In this document: positions 36,955-50,263 of the stretch, piece after piece
Position numbering within the stretch: the stretch's first letter is position 1
Layout: every line of letters begins with the position of its first letter
Assembly (NCBI RefSeq): GCF_900176365.1
Contig: NZ_FWXY01000011.1
Coordinates: forward strand, 1 to 64,000
Reading direction: 5' to 3'
Length of the DNA stretch: 64,000 bases
Origin: Desulfocicer vacuolatum DSM 3385
Lineage (GTDB): Bacteria; Desulfobacterota; Desulfobacteria; Desulfobacterales; Desulfobacteraceae
Notes under the pieces: generated by a model
Told to the model about the DNA's origin: nothing
Database searches by the model: none
The model's input: the letters and a program-made list of their open reading frames with translations, nothing else
Program-made: the position numbers and the translations under genes

Positions 36955-38070
36955 TCAAACAGACATCGCCATAATGGCACAGATCAGTTGGGTGTTATCG
37001 CTTCCCTGGACAACACAGGGATTTCTACTGTCTTTGACATGAAGGGTTATTGTGTCATTTTTTATGACGTTGATGGCATCCATGAAAAATTTAGGATTGA
37101 ACGCACTTTCAAAGGGTTCCCCGGTGTATGAGATGGAAAATTCTTCTTTGGATTCCCCGATTTCCGGGTTGGTGATGGTCACCACCAGTTCATTTTTCTT
37201 AAAATTAAAAATAACGCTTTTGTAGTCTTCAGATACCAGGATGGACATACGTTTCATCATTAGAAAAAACATGGTCCTGTTTATTTCAATGGGGGTAAAG
37301 GATTCTGTATTTAAGACACGTCGATAATCAGGATAATCTCCGGAAAGCAGTTTTATCATCACCATTTCATTTTCTTTTTTGGCAATAAAATGGTTCTCTT
37401 TTACCCCGATCTGCATGGTTCCCTGGCTGTCAATGAACTTTGATAACTCAGAAAGACCTTTTTTGGGAATAATAATGGTTTCTTCGGGGGGATCAAAATC
37501 ACCGGAATAGGGGATATCAATGCAGTTTAATCGTCTTGAATCCGTGGAAACCATTCTGAGGAGATCTCCATTTTCTTCGGTCACTTTTTCAAGGAGTGCA
37601 CCCAGGACATAGATTCTTTTTTCATCTGGAGAAAATCCAATAACAGATGCCACATCAACCATTTTTTTAAATTGAATGGAATCCACCTCAATAAAGGTAA
37701 TGTTCTCAATGATCGGAGTTTCTGGGAAATTTTCACAATCAGAAGAAACAATATGGTATTGAATATTACCTTCTCCGATTTCCACCCATCTGTTTTCAAT
37801 TTCATTGACTGGAAGCTGCGTGTCAGGATATTCTTTTATAATTTCAAAAATCTTTTTTGAATTAATTGAAATCATGCCGTCTGATTCCACATCCGCATCA
37901 TAGGTTCCGCAAAAAACCGTTTCAAGATCATTGGCTGTGATGACCAGTTCTGATCCTGTTGCCTTAATCAGAACATCGGACGTGATACTGAGATTGGTTT
38001 TACGACTTGTAATTCCCTGGACCTGATTAAGTGCCCCACTCAGTTTTTTTCTATCTGCTGAAAATTTCAT
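36955..38070 (-). CDS. dnaN: DNA polymerase III beta sliding clamp
   Basis: This 371-residue protein is made of three repeated clamp domains and dimerises around DNA to tether polymerase III. MKFSADRKKLSGALNQVQGITSRKTN is the canonical N terminus, and start 38070 gives normal length; an upstream Met at 38100 adds ten unrelated residues. ISYTGEPFESAFNPKFFMDAI and a C terminus ending IMAMSV (family pattern x-M-x-M-R/x-x) agree. Downstream is gyrB. Upstream there is no dnaA but a 600-bp gap with repeats and then rdgC-like genes, so the usual dnaA-dnaN order is broken here. Confidence 0.96.
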   Translation of the reverse strand: MKFSADRKKLSGALNQVQGITSRKTNLSITSDVLIKATGSELVITANDLETVFCGTYDADVESDGMISINSKKIFEIIKEYPDTQLPVNEIENRWVEIGEGNIQYHIVSSDCENFPETPIIENITFIEVDSIQFKKMVDVASVIGFSPDEKRIYVLGALLEKVTEENGDLLRMVSTDSRRLNCIDIPYSGDFDPPEETIIIPKKGLSELSKFIDSQGTMQIGVKENHFIAKKENEMVMIKLLSGDYPDYRRVLNTESFTPIEINRTMFFLMMKRMSILVSEDYKSVIFNFKKNELVVTITNPEIGESKEEFSISYTGEPFESAFNPKFFMDAINVIKNDTITLHVKDSRNPCVVQGSDNTQLICAIMAMSV

Positions 38071-38303
38071 TTTTATACCCGAAGTAAAAGTTTCAAACAA
38101 AATTCAATGTATTTATTCAAATGGAATATCATATCATCTTGTTGAAATTTTTCAATATATTTTTTGTTAAAGGAATTGAACTCGTGGGAAGATAGTGTGC
38201 GGATTATTTGTTTGAAATGTTGTTTTTATTTTTCATGGTGCCTGGAAATTTTTTTATAAAGAAAAGCAGGTACTGGGTACAGGGTGCTGGATACTTTTTT
38301 ATT

Positions 38304-38488
38304 ACTCAACGTTCAGGCTTCATTTCAAAGCCGGCATTTTTAAATGTACCATGGGGTCAGTGTGCCGACGGGGTCAGGCTTTTGTTATTGATGTTATCGA
38401 CCAAGGCCTTTGTCAACGAAAAAAGCCTCGATAATGTCAATAACGAAAGCCTGACCCCACCACGAAATGCGAACACCGAAAGTTGAGT
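38304..38488. mobile_element. Repeat family B, MITE-like element with TTATT target duplication
   Basis: An inverted copy relative to 25595. The right end CCGAAAGTTGAGT is perfect; the left end reads ACTCAACGTTCAGG. The long internal inverted repeat around GGGGTCAGGC is intact. The flanks have a 5-bp direct repeat TTATT (38299-38303 and 38489-38493). Confidence 0.85.
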
Positions 38489-38520
38489 TTATTAGAAAAT
38501 AAAACTTCCGGGCAAGCTAA

Positions 38521-38661
38521 GGCAGAGCCGCCCCCCCCCCGATGGGCAATAGGAACCGGACAATTGAGCTGTCTACAGTTCCGGTCCGGCACATTGCCCA
38601 TCGGGGGGGGGGGTATAATACCATTTGGCTCCGCGTCTACGACCCTATATTCGATGTGTTT
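38521..38661 (+). repeat. Repeat family C, full copy
   Basis: GGCAGAGCCGCCCCCC, GATGGGCAATAGGAACCGG, ATTGCCCATCGGGG and TGGCTCCGCGTCTACGACC match the 28185 copy almost base for base, with longer C and G runs. Confidence 0.8.
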
Positions 38662-38676
38662 GCCGGGACATGTGGT

Positions 38677-39210
38677 TTATAAAGAAATCCATTCCCGCAT
38701 GGCCGGTATCTCAATATCTCTCCACCGGTCTGACACTCTTTTTTTAATAAAATATTCAAAAAGGGTGTCAATGGCCTGCAGGGGGATGGTGTACAGTTCT
38801 ATCTTTTCCAGAACAGCTCCTTCAATATCATCTTGACTTTCAATGTTTCCAGTGGCCGGGGTTTTCAGGCCGGTGATGTTCATGCTTTCTCCTTTTATGG
38901 AGAATCGCCATTCATTTTCATCAACGGTGAAGATCAGGTTCATTTCTGTGACAACAGCCCCTTTTCTTAAAGCGGTTGTCCCTTCTTCCAGGCCGGCATC
39001 ATCTCCTTTAATGGTTATTTTTTCACTGGACTCGTCCCCAAGGGAGTTTTCCAATACAATGGTGTTGCCCAGTTTTAGAGAAACTGTGTTGCACTCCATG
39101 GCAAGCATGGGTTTGATGTTGATTTCATTTTCCACGACATACCAGACCCAGGTGAGAAATTCGTCGCCTAAAAATTTATATTTATTATATGATACCGCGA
39201 TATCAAGCAT
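38677..39210 (-). CDS. RdgC-like C-terminal half, separate gene
   Basis: This 177-residue protein contains FLGDEFLTWVWYVVE, which resembles the EFLTWLW motif of the C-terminal half of RdgC, the ring-forming DNA-binding protein that modulates RecA. It then has beta-rich sequence and a helical tail (LYTIPLQAIDTLFEYFIKKR). It starts at ATG 39210 behind TTGAGGT, 5 bp after the stop of the gene encoding the N-terminal RdgC-like half and in a different frame. It has its own ribosome binding site, so this looks like a stable two-gene split rather than a fresh frameshift. Confidence 0.7.
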   Translation of the reverse strand: MLDIAVSYNKYKFLGDEFLTWVWYVVENEINIKPMLAMECNTVSLKLGNTIVLENSLGDESSEKITIKGDDAGLEEGTTALRKGAVVTEMNLIFTVDENEWRFSIKGESMNITGLKTPATGNIESQDDIEGAVLEKIELYTIPLQAIDTLFEYFIKKRVSDRWRDIEIPAMREWISL

Positions 39211-39215
39211 CTTTT

Positions 39216-39830
39216 TTACCTCAATAATTTAGTGGAAGCCAGGTTTGCAGCCAGATCTTTTTCTTCATCTTTTAATGTTAATGAGTTCTCGATCATCGTA
39301 AAGGGAAAAAGCCGGATAAGTTTCAGTTGAAATGATTTTTTAAACAGGGTTTCAAGCTCTTCATTGGCTGCTTTCTGGGTGGAAAAAAATAGAACTGTGG
39401 CGTTTTCGTAATCCCACATCACATCGTATGTATTGGGTGTAGATGGCATCTGGCGCATTAATTTTTCTGTGATCAAGTCTTTTATATCTTTTTTCTCATT
39501 TTTAGAAAGAAAGTCCCGATGGGTTTCTTTTAGTTTTTTGATCACTTCCAGTGCCACATGTTTTTTAATAATTTTAGACGGTACACTTTTTTTATCAATT
39601 CTGAGGGAAAAAACAAAATAAGTGCCAAAGGAAAAGGAAAATTTTTCAAAGTCAGGATCAAATTCACTTTCCAGAGGGGTCCAGCCCACGGATATTTCAG
39701 CATATTCGTCCTCAATTTGACTGATAATGTTTTTTGTCAGTCCATTTCTGACAGATTCAAGTATGGATGATTCAAATTTTCCCTCAACTCTATACCTGGC
39801 TATTGATACGCTTGATGATAATAAGCCCAT
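39216..39830 (-). CDS. rdgC: RdgC-like N-terminal half
   Basis: This 204-residue protein begins MGLLSSSVSIARYRVEG and contains MPSTPNTYDVMWDYENATVLFFS and FKKSFQLKLIRLFPFTMIE. This is the pattern of the RdgC N-terminal and central region (tip/centre domain boundary). E. coli RdgC is a single chain of about 300 residues; here the missing C-terminal part is the next gene. Co-translation and complex formation between the two halves are likely. RdgC binds double-stranded DNA and limits RecA. Location next to dnaN-gyrB may be fortuitous. Family A repeats stand 10 bp upstream of the start. Confidence 0.78.
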   Translation of the reverse strand: MGLLSSSVSIARYRVEGKFESSILESVRNGLTKNIISQIEDEYAEISVGWTPLESEFDPDFEKFSFSFGTYFVFSLRIDKKSVPSKIIKKHVALEVIKKLKETHRDFLSKNEKKDIKDLITEKLMRQMPSTPNTYDVMWDYENATVLFFSTQKAANEELETLFKKSFQLKLIRLFPFTMIENSLTLKDEEKDLAANLASTKLLR

Positions 39831-39840
39831 ATATACTCCA

Positions 39841-39920
39841 TATAACTGCCACGGACAGATCTTGATCTCGATTCATCCACAACAAAGCTTTAAAAAATCA
39901 GTGGTTTGAATAATTTTTTA
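39841..39920 (-). repeat. Repeat family A copy (inverted, degraded)
   Basis: ATATAACTGCCACGGACAG and CATCCACAACAAAGCTTT fit the inverted consensus; the far half is degenerate. Confidence 0.65.
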
Positions 39921-40011
39921 TATAACTGCCACGGGCAGAACTTATTCTGACCTCGATCTGCCCACAACAACGCTTGAAATACGCCTCAGCTTTGCGGAGT
40001 ATTTCATATAA
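39919..40011 (-). repeat. Repeat family A copy (inverted)
   Basis: ATATAACTGCCACGGGCAG, CTGCCCACAACAACGCTTG and TTTGCGGAGTATTTCATATA match over the whole unit. Confidence 0.8.
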
Positions 40012-40080
40012 AACCCACATGGGAGGACCGTATTCTGACCCGGCTCTGCCTTGGGTAAACTTGAAGATTACCTTTTCATA
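40012..40080 (-). repeat. Repeat family A copy (inverted, degraded)
   Basis: GGGAGGACCGTATTCTGACC and CTTTTCATAT are recognisable; the middle is divergent. Confidence 0.55.
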
Positions 40081-40162
40081 TCAAAAAATGCAACGGGATA
40101 AGATCTATTTCATTTCCCATTGCTTGTCAAATAAGAGTCGCAGTGATTGAGAATTCACAACA

Positions 40163-40315
40163 GCGCTTGACGATCTATATGACTCTGGGGATATTCGTCG
40201 GCGGAAAACAACCGTTATATGGCGGAAAACGGCCTTTGAGATTGTAAAAACAATGATTAATGCTGATGGTCTGCCTTGGAAATGTGTGCGGCATTATTAT
40301 GAGCACCATATATAG
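40163..40315 (+). pseudogene. Short open frame, probable gene remnant
   Basis: A 51-codon frame reads ALDDLYDSGDIRRRKTTVIW and continues FEIVKTMINADGLPWKCVRH to a TAG. It has no start codon with a ribosome binding site and a stop shortly upstream. The amino-acid composition looks protein-like, in contrast to the surrounding A/T-rich DNA, so it may be the tail of a decayed gene. Family not recognised. Confidence 0.25.
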
Positions 40316-41015
40316 TGGTAGAACAAAAGAACATGACAGATCATCTTGGGCGTTTGGTATATAGTTTGCTTGTTTAAGAGAAAAGGGGATAAATTTTGCT
40401 GATGGAAAAGTTAATAGAGGAGAAATTCATCAAGAATACATCTAAAGGTAATACCAATTTTTGAATATGCGAAAAAAATAAGGCAGTTGTTCTTTTTAAT
40501 GGGTATTATGTTGTTATGCTTGTGTTTTGTTTAAATATTGAATGTCAAAGATATGGTTTTTTATTTGTATTTTTAAGTTCAATTCCCCTTTTTTGGTTTT
40601 ATAATAAATAATTGGTATTTTTAAGCAACCATTATTCTTGTTTACTTTTGCATTGATTCATTGTAAATAGAACCGGGTTATAAATAACATTTTAATAGGG
40701 ATGGCATGAATGCCGTGGGATATGGCGCTGTTTTTTGCTATTTACATGGTTGTTGAATCTGCTGATAATTCATGGACACATTTTTGATGTTACAAATTAA
40801 ATGCAATTGGCTTTTTCCCTGCTAAGGCAATTTCCAATGCAAACCCCACTAAAACAGATCGGATGTTCTGAGCTGTGAAAGATTGATTATGACACAATTT
40901 CCTGGAAGGATGTGATTCTGGCTGATAAAATAGAACAGATAGCATCATAATTCTTCTGGATATCAGACAAATGATATTATAATTCAATTTAAGAAGTTTG
41001 ATGGCTGGGCAATAG

Positions 41016-44549
<3,534 letters not shown>

Positions 44550-44701
44550 TTTCATAAGGGAGTCAGCAGTTTTCAATTTACCGTTTATCCAATGTGCCAC
44601 CCATAAAATATGGCGGTCTGAGTTTTGAAAATGGTAAATCAATAGGATCTGACTCCATAATGTGATTGCAATTAAGCAATTATCAGATTCCAGAGCTTAA
44701 T

Positions 44702-44739
44702 AAAAAATCTCCACGGTTTCACACCGTGGAGATTTTTTT
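44702..44739. terminator. Bidirectional rho-independent terminator
   Basis: An 11-bp perfect stem ATCTCCACGGT/ACCGTGGAGAT with a 5-nt loop is flanked by A6 and T7 runs, so it can stop both the oxidoreductase transcript and the convergent hybrid-kinase transcript. Confidence 0.92.
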
Positions 44740-46399
44740 ATTTGTTATCCAGCACGCTTCGGAGGCTGCTTGCCAGTGTTTCCATACTCACAGGTTTCAT
44801 CAACAGTGCTTTTATGCCAAGTTTTTTTGCTTTTTCCCGGGTCATGGATTCACTGAAGCCTGTGTTGAGAATCACACGGATATCTTTCTGGATCTTCATC
44901 AACTCCACGGCCAGTTTGTCACCGGTCATGTCAGGCATGGTGAGGTCTGTGATCACCAGATCAAATGCCTCAGGGTGCTCTGAGAAGTGCTTTAAAGCCT
45001 CACCAGGATCTGTGTATGCACTTATGGCATATCCCAGATGCTCAAGCATCTGTTTTTCCACATTGATGGTGCTCTCTTGATCATCCACAAGCAGAATCTG
45101 TTCATTGCCCCTTTGTAACTTAAGCTTTTTCTTTTCACAATTGCCGGCCGGATCCTTTATGGTGGGGAGATAAATTTTAAATTCTGCCCCCTGACCGGGC
45201 CGGCTGAACAACTCTATATACCCTCCGTGGCTTTGCACAATTCCATTAACAATGGAGAGCCCCAGCCCTGTGCCCCTTCCCTTTTTTTTAGTGGTGAAAT
45301 AGGGATCAAAGATGCGTTCCTGCATGCTTTTATCCATACCGGGACCTGAATCCTTCACCGTCAGGCAAATATATTCCCCCGGTGCCATGGAGGGAATGTT
45401 TAATTCATTATCTGTCAGTTTAATGGGCTTTAAGGTAACAAAAAGTTCCCCACCGGTTTCTCCCATGGCCTGGAAAGCATTGGTAATAAGGTTCATGGTA
45501 ATCTGATGCACCTGGGTGGGATCTGCCATGATCATACCGCAGCTTGTATTAATATCCTGGCATATCTTAATGGTGGATGGCAAAGAAGCGTGCATCAGGT
45601 TCAACACTTCCTTGATGACCAGGTGGGGTTTCAGGGGGCGGGTGGTCTGTTCCTGCTGGCGGCTGACAGTGAGGATTTGTTGAACCAGGTCCCTTGCGCG
45701 CTCGGCCCCTGCCATGATCTGGTTCAGTCCATGGCGTAAATCTCCCTGAAGGGGCGCATCTTCCAGCAGCATCTGGGTGTATCCAAAAATAGGAAAAAGA
45801 ATATTATTAAAATCATGGGCGATGCCCCCGGCCAGGGTGCCGATGGCTTCCATTTTCTGGGATTGGCGAAGTTGTGATTCCAGGGCCTTGTTTTTTTCCT
45901 TTTCGCGCTGATGTTCACTGATTTCTTTACGCAGCTGCCGGTTGCTCTGCAGAAGTTCGGCAGTTCGTTCCTGAACAATTTTTTCCAGGTCTTGCTTCTG
46001 GCTGCGCAAAATGTCTTCAGCGGCTTTTACCCTGAGAGCCGTTTTTACCTGGGCTGTGAGTACATATTCATCAATGGGTTTAGCCAGATAGGCATCTGCG
46101 CCGGTTTCAAGTCCTTTGGCCAGATCTTTGGAATCCGTTCGGATGGCAGAAATCATGATGATGGGGATATGTTTTGTCCGGTCATTTTTTTTCAATTGTC
46201 TGCATACTTCATACCCATCCATATCCGGCATTTTGATATCAAGTAAAATGGTGTCCGGCAATAGTGTTTCAGCCTTGAAAATACCTTCCGGACCCGAAGT
46301 GGCCGTTATAACCTCACAATTGGAAAGCATTATTTTTAAAAGCGCTGAAATGCTGATGAGATTATCCGGTTTATCATCAATGGCCAATATCTTAGACAT
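44738..46399 (-). CDS. Hybrid histidine kinase with N- and C-terminal receiver domains
   Basis: This 553-residue cytoplasmic protein has a receiver domain (about 3-120; phospho-acceptor D54 in [14 protein letters not shown] in AYLAKPID) and a coiled-coil (about 130-180). A kinase core follows, with H-box [13 protein letters not shown] (H195) and ATPase boxes [18 protein letters not shown] and [11 protein letters not shown] second receiver (about 435-550; [19 protein letters not shown]) closes the chain. No membrane or periplasmic sensor is present, so the N-terminal receiver is probably the input, phosphorylated by another kinase. It lies 42 bp downstream of the larger hybrid kinase in the same orientation. 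I infer a phosphorelay among cheR-linked kinases. Confidence 0.92.
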   Translation of the reverse strand: MSKILAIDDKPDNLISISALLKIMLSNCEVITATSGPEGIFKAETLLPDTILLDIKMPDMDGYEVCRQLKKNDRTKHIPIIMISAIRTDSKDLAKGLETGADAYLAKPIDEYVLTAQVKTALRVKAAEDILRSQKQDLEKIVQERTAELLQSNRQLRKEISEHQREKEKNKALESQLRQSQKMEAIGTLAGGIAHDFNNILFPIFGYTQMLLEDAPLQGDLRHGLNQIMAGAERARDLVQQILTVSRQQEQTTRPLKPHLVIKEVLNLMHASLPSTIKICQDINTSCGMIMADPTQVHQITMNLITNAFQAMGETGGELFVTLKPIKLTDNELNIPSMAPGEYICLTVKDSGPGMDKSMQERIFDPYFTTKKKGRGTGLGLSIVNGIVQSHGGYIELFSRPGQGAEFKIYLPTIKDPAGNCEKKKLKLQRGNEQILLVDDQESTINVEKQMLEHLGYAISAYTDPGEALKHFSEHPEAFDLVITDLTMPDMTGDKLAVELMKIQKDIRVILNTGFSESMTREKAKKLGIKALLMKPVSMETLASSLRSVLDNK

Positions 46400-46441
46400 A
46401 CTTAGTTCCTTTATTCAAATTTGACCCCCCTTACAAGGGTA

Positions 46442-49400
46442 CTATTTTTGCAGCCAGTTACGGATTGCTATTTTAATTTGTTCTGGATTAATGGGTTTGG
46501 AGAGGTAATCGTCACACCCGGCATCAATGATTTTTATTTTGTCACCCTTCATGGCATGGGCGGTGAGGGCAATGACAGGGATATGTGCCGTTTCTTTATT
46601 TTGTTTAACCCTTTTAACCACAGAAAAACCGTCCATTTCCGGAAGGGAGATATCAAGAAGGATGAGGTCCGGCTGCCTTGTCAATGCCATATGCAATCCT
46701 TTTTTACCGTCTGTGGCCTCCAGTATGGTGTATTTATTTTGTAAAATCGCTTTTATGGTGATCATATTGTCAGGATTGTCTTCCACAACAAGGAGGGTTG
46801 ATTTGTGCAGGCTTTTTTTTGGGGGGGCGAAAATTTCAATGTTTGGGTTTTTGGTTTGAGTTTCCGTGATTTCAGTTGTTAGTTCCCCGGGAACGGGGAG
46901 AGTCTGTTTTTCTTTTTGGTCATGAATTTTATTGTCCGGGGTTTCCATTTTCATGGATTCCCCAAGCATTGATTGAACTTTGGTCAATAGACCATGGGGA
47001 TCAATATCACCTTTTTGAATAAGCTGCTGGACATTATTGGCACTTAAATGGCTTAAATCCTCTGGGGTTAAATCCCTTGCTGTGAGTATTAAAACAGGGA
47101 TTTCAGAGGTGTTTTTGGTGCTTCTCATTTTTTCAAGAACCTGAAACCCATCAATTTTCGGCATCATTAAGTCTAAAATAATACCGTCGGGAATTGTTTG
47201 TGCCATGTATTCCAATGCTTCTTGTCCCCCCCGGGCAATATCCACAATATACCCTTCGGTTTCGAGAAACATTTTTACCTGGAGGATGGCAGCTTCATTA
47301 TCTTCCACCATTAAAATTTTTCCATGTCCATTAATGTCTTTTAATTCAATTTCATTGTCGTCGGCAATTAAAATTGAATGGGCCCATGGCCCACAAAGTC
47401 TGTTTATCTCTGAAATAAGCAGATCCTTATTGACAGGTTTGCTTATGTATCCCACAGCCCCCAGGGCCATGCCTGTTTCTTTATCATCGGATATGGAAAC
47501 CATGATCACCGGGATATCTCTGGTTTCAGGGGATTGTTTGAGATTTTGAAGGACTTCAAATCCATCCATCTCCGGCATGATGACATCCAGGGTTATGGCA
47601 AAGGGATGATGGCTTTTGGCAAGTTGGATGGCCTCGTACCCTGATGTGGAAGTGATGACGTTGTACCCTTCCTTGGAAAGATAGTTGGAAATCATGGCAA
47701 GGGAATCCGGTTCATCGTCAACCACCAGAATGGTTTTTCCCGTTGGCCCGGGTTCCGGTGCTGCTTGCCGTTGAATTGGTTGGGGAAGGGGAGGGCACAT
47801 TGATTCTTGATACTGTAAAGGCAGTGTTAAAGTGAAGGTGCTGCCTTGGTCCGGGGCGCTTTGAACGGTGATGTCACCGCCTAACATTCTGGCGGCTTTA
47901 AATGCAATGGCAAGCCCGAGCCCCGTTCCTTCATAGGATCTTGACGATGTGCCGTCAACCTGGCGGAATTCTTTAAAGATGTGGGGCAGATCTTTTTTAT
48001 CTATGCCAATCCCTGTGTCAGACACTGCGACATGGATTTTTTCTCCATTTTGTTCTATTGAAACAGATACATACCCCTGCTTGGTAAATTTCACAGCATT
48101 GCTGATAAGATTTTGGAGAATTTGATGTATTCGGTTTTCATCGCTGTTAATTCGGGGTATTTTGGGGGGAACTTTTACACGCAGCTCAATGTTTTTTTCC
48201 CGGGCAATGGGGGTCAGTCTTTCCACAATGGTGTCAATGGTTGAGGTGATCTGGAATGATTGTGATGTAATATCCATTCTGCCTGCTTCAATTTTGGACA
48301 GATCAAGGATATCGTTGATCAAAGCAAGAAGGTTTTTACCGTTCCGTTCAATTATTTCAAGGTAACTTATCTCTTCCCGGGAAAGTTTTTCTCCGGCCTG
48401 CATGGCAAGGACCCGGGAAAGTGCCATCACCGAGTTTAATGGGGTTCTCAGTTCATGGCTCATGTTGGACAAGAATTCACTTTTCAGGCGATTTGCTTCC
48501 TCCACCTGGCGTCTCTGGGTTTCCAGCTCAATATTTTGTTCCTGGAGCTCTTCAGCGGTGTTTTTCAGTTCCTGGGATTGTACCTGTAACTCTTCTTTCT
48601 GGGCTTCCAGTGTTTTATTGGAGGTTTTTAAGTCCTTTGCCAATGTTTTTGTCTTGATGCCCGCAGATAGATGGGCATGGGAGGCATTGATCAAGTTCCA
48701 GGACTGGTTCACCACTTCAAGACTTTCCCTGGTATATGTGTTTAGATTCACAAGGGATATAATGGCCGTAACCTCTTGTTCCATGGTAATGGGAATGGTG
48801 AGAATTTCCCTGGGAACGGCATCTCCGGCCACGGTTTTGAATTTAAAAACAGTATCCCCCGGGATATTTTTGATGTGATGAATTTGTCCTGTTACAGCGG
48901 CACGTCCCAACTCTCCGGGTGGGTTTTTGCCATCAAAGGATTTTAATATGTTTTCATTGAATCCCATGGAGGCTGTATGTTCAAATGCCTCTTTTTTTTT
49001 ATTGAATGTGTAGAATACCCCCATGTTGGAATGGGTGTTTTCCATTAATGCGCTGAGTAATTTTGAGGCAAATATTTCCATGGAGGAGAGAGCTGTCATG
49101 GTTTCTGAAATATTTAAAACATTTTGTTGCACCGCCATTCGAAATGCAATGCTGTCTGCCATTTCGTTGATAAATCGGGCCAGAGAGCCCAGCTCGTCCC
49201 GGGAATGAATTTGATTCCTCACTGAATAATCACCCTCAATGATTTTCCGGGTGCTCATGCCCATTTCAACAATGGGCCTTGAGATGAGTTTGCTCAGCCA
49301 GAGTGCAATCATTAAAATCGCCAGGGTGGAAAAAACACAAAGTGCCATATAATAGCCAAGCAATTTGCGGATGGGTGCCTTTAATTCATGTACATCCTGT

Positions 49401-50263
49401 TTGCAGATAAACCCCCAGTTTGTCTGGGGGATGTGGGTATAGGCGGCCAGAACATTTTCACCACGATAATCCATGCTTTCGATCATGCCTGTTTTTCCCC
49501 GGGCCGCATTAATGGCAGGTGCTGCCTTAATTTGAAGATTGAGCGGGGCATTGGGGTACCAGCGAAGTTCATTTAACGCTTTGACCTCTTTATTTACAAT
49601 GAGGGTTTCTCCGGTGTTTCCAAGTCCGGTTTTGTCCTGCAGCAGGGTATAAAGAGAATTTTTCAAATCCATGCGTGCCACCATGATGCCGATAGTGTGC
49701 TTTCTGTTGTGGGTTGAGCAGAATATGGGAATGGAAAAGGTCATGATCATTTTTCCAAAAAATTTTGAATAATAAATATCTTTGATAAATATTTTTTTAC
49801 TCTTCATGGGCCGGGTGAAATAGGGATCATTGGATTTATCCATGCCCTGGGCACTTTGATTTGTTGATACTTCCACAATGCCCGTCCGGGGATTAAGGAT
49901 GAACAATTCCTCATAGGCATCATAATTATCAAGATAACGGGTCATCAGTCGGCGAATACTTTTATAAATATTCATATCCCGGGGGCTCTTTTGCTTCCTT
50001 GGCATTATCTGTTCAAGTTCCAGCAATTCATTAGCTGTTGAGACAGTTTTTAAATCAGCCATTCTTTCATAAAGCCATTTTTCAAGGCGTTGAGCCTTGA
50101 GATCCCGGATGGCCACAAGTTTTTGGAACGTCTCTTTTTCCATGGACGCAACCTGTAACCGGTATGTGGTGATAATGCCGATGAGCAGGGGGGTCAGCCC
50201 CAGTATGAAAAACCAGAAAACAAGTCTGTTTTGTATGCGTTTGAATGTAAAAGGCTTCATCAT
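46442..50263 (-). CDS. Membrane hybrid histidine kinase with three receiver domains
   Basis: This 1273-residue protein starts at ATG 50263, which overlaps the cheR stop as ATGA; an upstream Met at 50287 is less likely. Domain order: membrane helix (LVFWFFILGLTPLLIGIITTY), extracytoplasmic Cache-like sensor (about 35-300), second helix (MALCVFSTLAILMIALWL), HAMP, GAF-like region (about 385-530) and coiled-coil. Next come HisKA with NMSHELRTPLNSVMAL (His near 600) and HATPase (NLISNAVKFT, DTGIGIDKKDL, GTGLGLAIA). Three receivers follow (about 840-950 LDVIMPEMDG; 975-1095 LDLMMPKIDG; 1150-1270 LDISLPEMDG). Such chains sense small ligands and integrate several phosphate paths. Its coupling to cheR suggests an adaptation-like methylation link. 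Confidence 0.92.
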   Translation of the reverse strand: MMKPFTFKRIQNRLVFWFFILGLTPLLIGIITTYRLQVASMEKETFQKLVAIRDLKAQRLEKWLYERMADLKTVSTANELLELEQIMPRKQKSPRDMNIYKSIRRLMTRYLDNYDAYEELFILNPRTGIVEVSTNQSAQGMDKSNDPYFTRPMKSKKIFIKDIYYSKFFGKMIMTFSIPIFCSTHNRKHTIGIMVARMDLKNSLYTLLQDKTGLGNTGETLIVNKEVKALNELRWYPNAPLNLQIKAAPAINAARGKTGMIESMDYRGENVLAAYTHIPQTNWGFICKQDVHELKAPIRKLLGYYMALCVFSTLAILMIALWLSKLISRPIVEMGMSTRKIIEGDYSVRNQIHSRDELGSLARFINEMADSIAFRMAVQQNVLNISETMTALSSMEIFASKLLSALMENTHSNMGVFYTFNKKKEAFEHTASMGFNENILKSFDGKNPPGELGRAAVTGQIHHIKNIPGDTVFKFKTVAGDAVPREILTIPITMEQEVTAIISLVNLNTYTRESLEVVNQSWNLINASHAHLSAGIKTKTLAKDLKTSNKTLEAQKEELQVQSQELKNTAEELQEQNIELETQRRQVEEANRLKSEFLSNMSHELRTPLNSVMALSRVLAMQAGEKLSREEISYLEIIERNGKNLLALINDILDLSKIEAGRMDITSQSFQITSTIDTIVERLTPIAREKNIELRVKVPPKIPRINSDENRIHQILQNLISNAVKFTKQGYVSVSIEQNGEKIHVAVSDTGIGIDKKDLPHIFKEFRQVDGTSSRSYEGTGLGLAIAFKAARMLGGDITVQSAPDQGSTFTLTLPLQYQESMCPPLPQPIQRQAAPEPGPTGKTILVVDDEPDSLAMISNYLSKEGYNVITSTSGYEAIQLAKSHHPFAITLDVIMPEMDGFEVLQNLKQSPETRDIPVIMVSISDDKETGMALGAVGYISKPVNKDLLISEINRLCGPWAHSILIADDNEIELKDINGHGKILMVEDNEAAILQVKMFLETEGYIVDIARGGQEALEYMAQTIPDGIILDLMMPKIDGFQVLEKMRSTKNTSEIPVLILTARDLTPEDLSHLSANNVQQLIQKGDIDPHGLLTKVQSMLGESMKMETPDNKIHDQKEKQTLPVPGELTTEITETQTKNPNIEIFAPPKKSLHKSTLLVVEDNPDNMITIKAILQNKYTILEATDGKKGLHMALTRQPDLILLDISLPEMDGFSVVKRVKQNKETAHIPVIALTAHAMKGDKIKIIDAGCDDYLSKPINPEQIKIAIRNWLQK

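Larger units (their letters stand above)
38071..38676. other. Gene-free region upstream of dnaN with repeats B and C
   Basis: The 606 bp include the dnaN promoter region (unassigned), a full family B element (38304-38488) and a family C repeat (38521-38661). No DnaA-box cluster was seen. Confidence 0.65.

Noticed and set aside
40790-40987. A 65-codon minus-strand frame upstream of the pyruvate oxidoreductase
   Set aside because: No ribosome binding site or recognisable family; the DNA around it is A/T-rich non-coding sequence.
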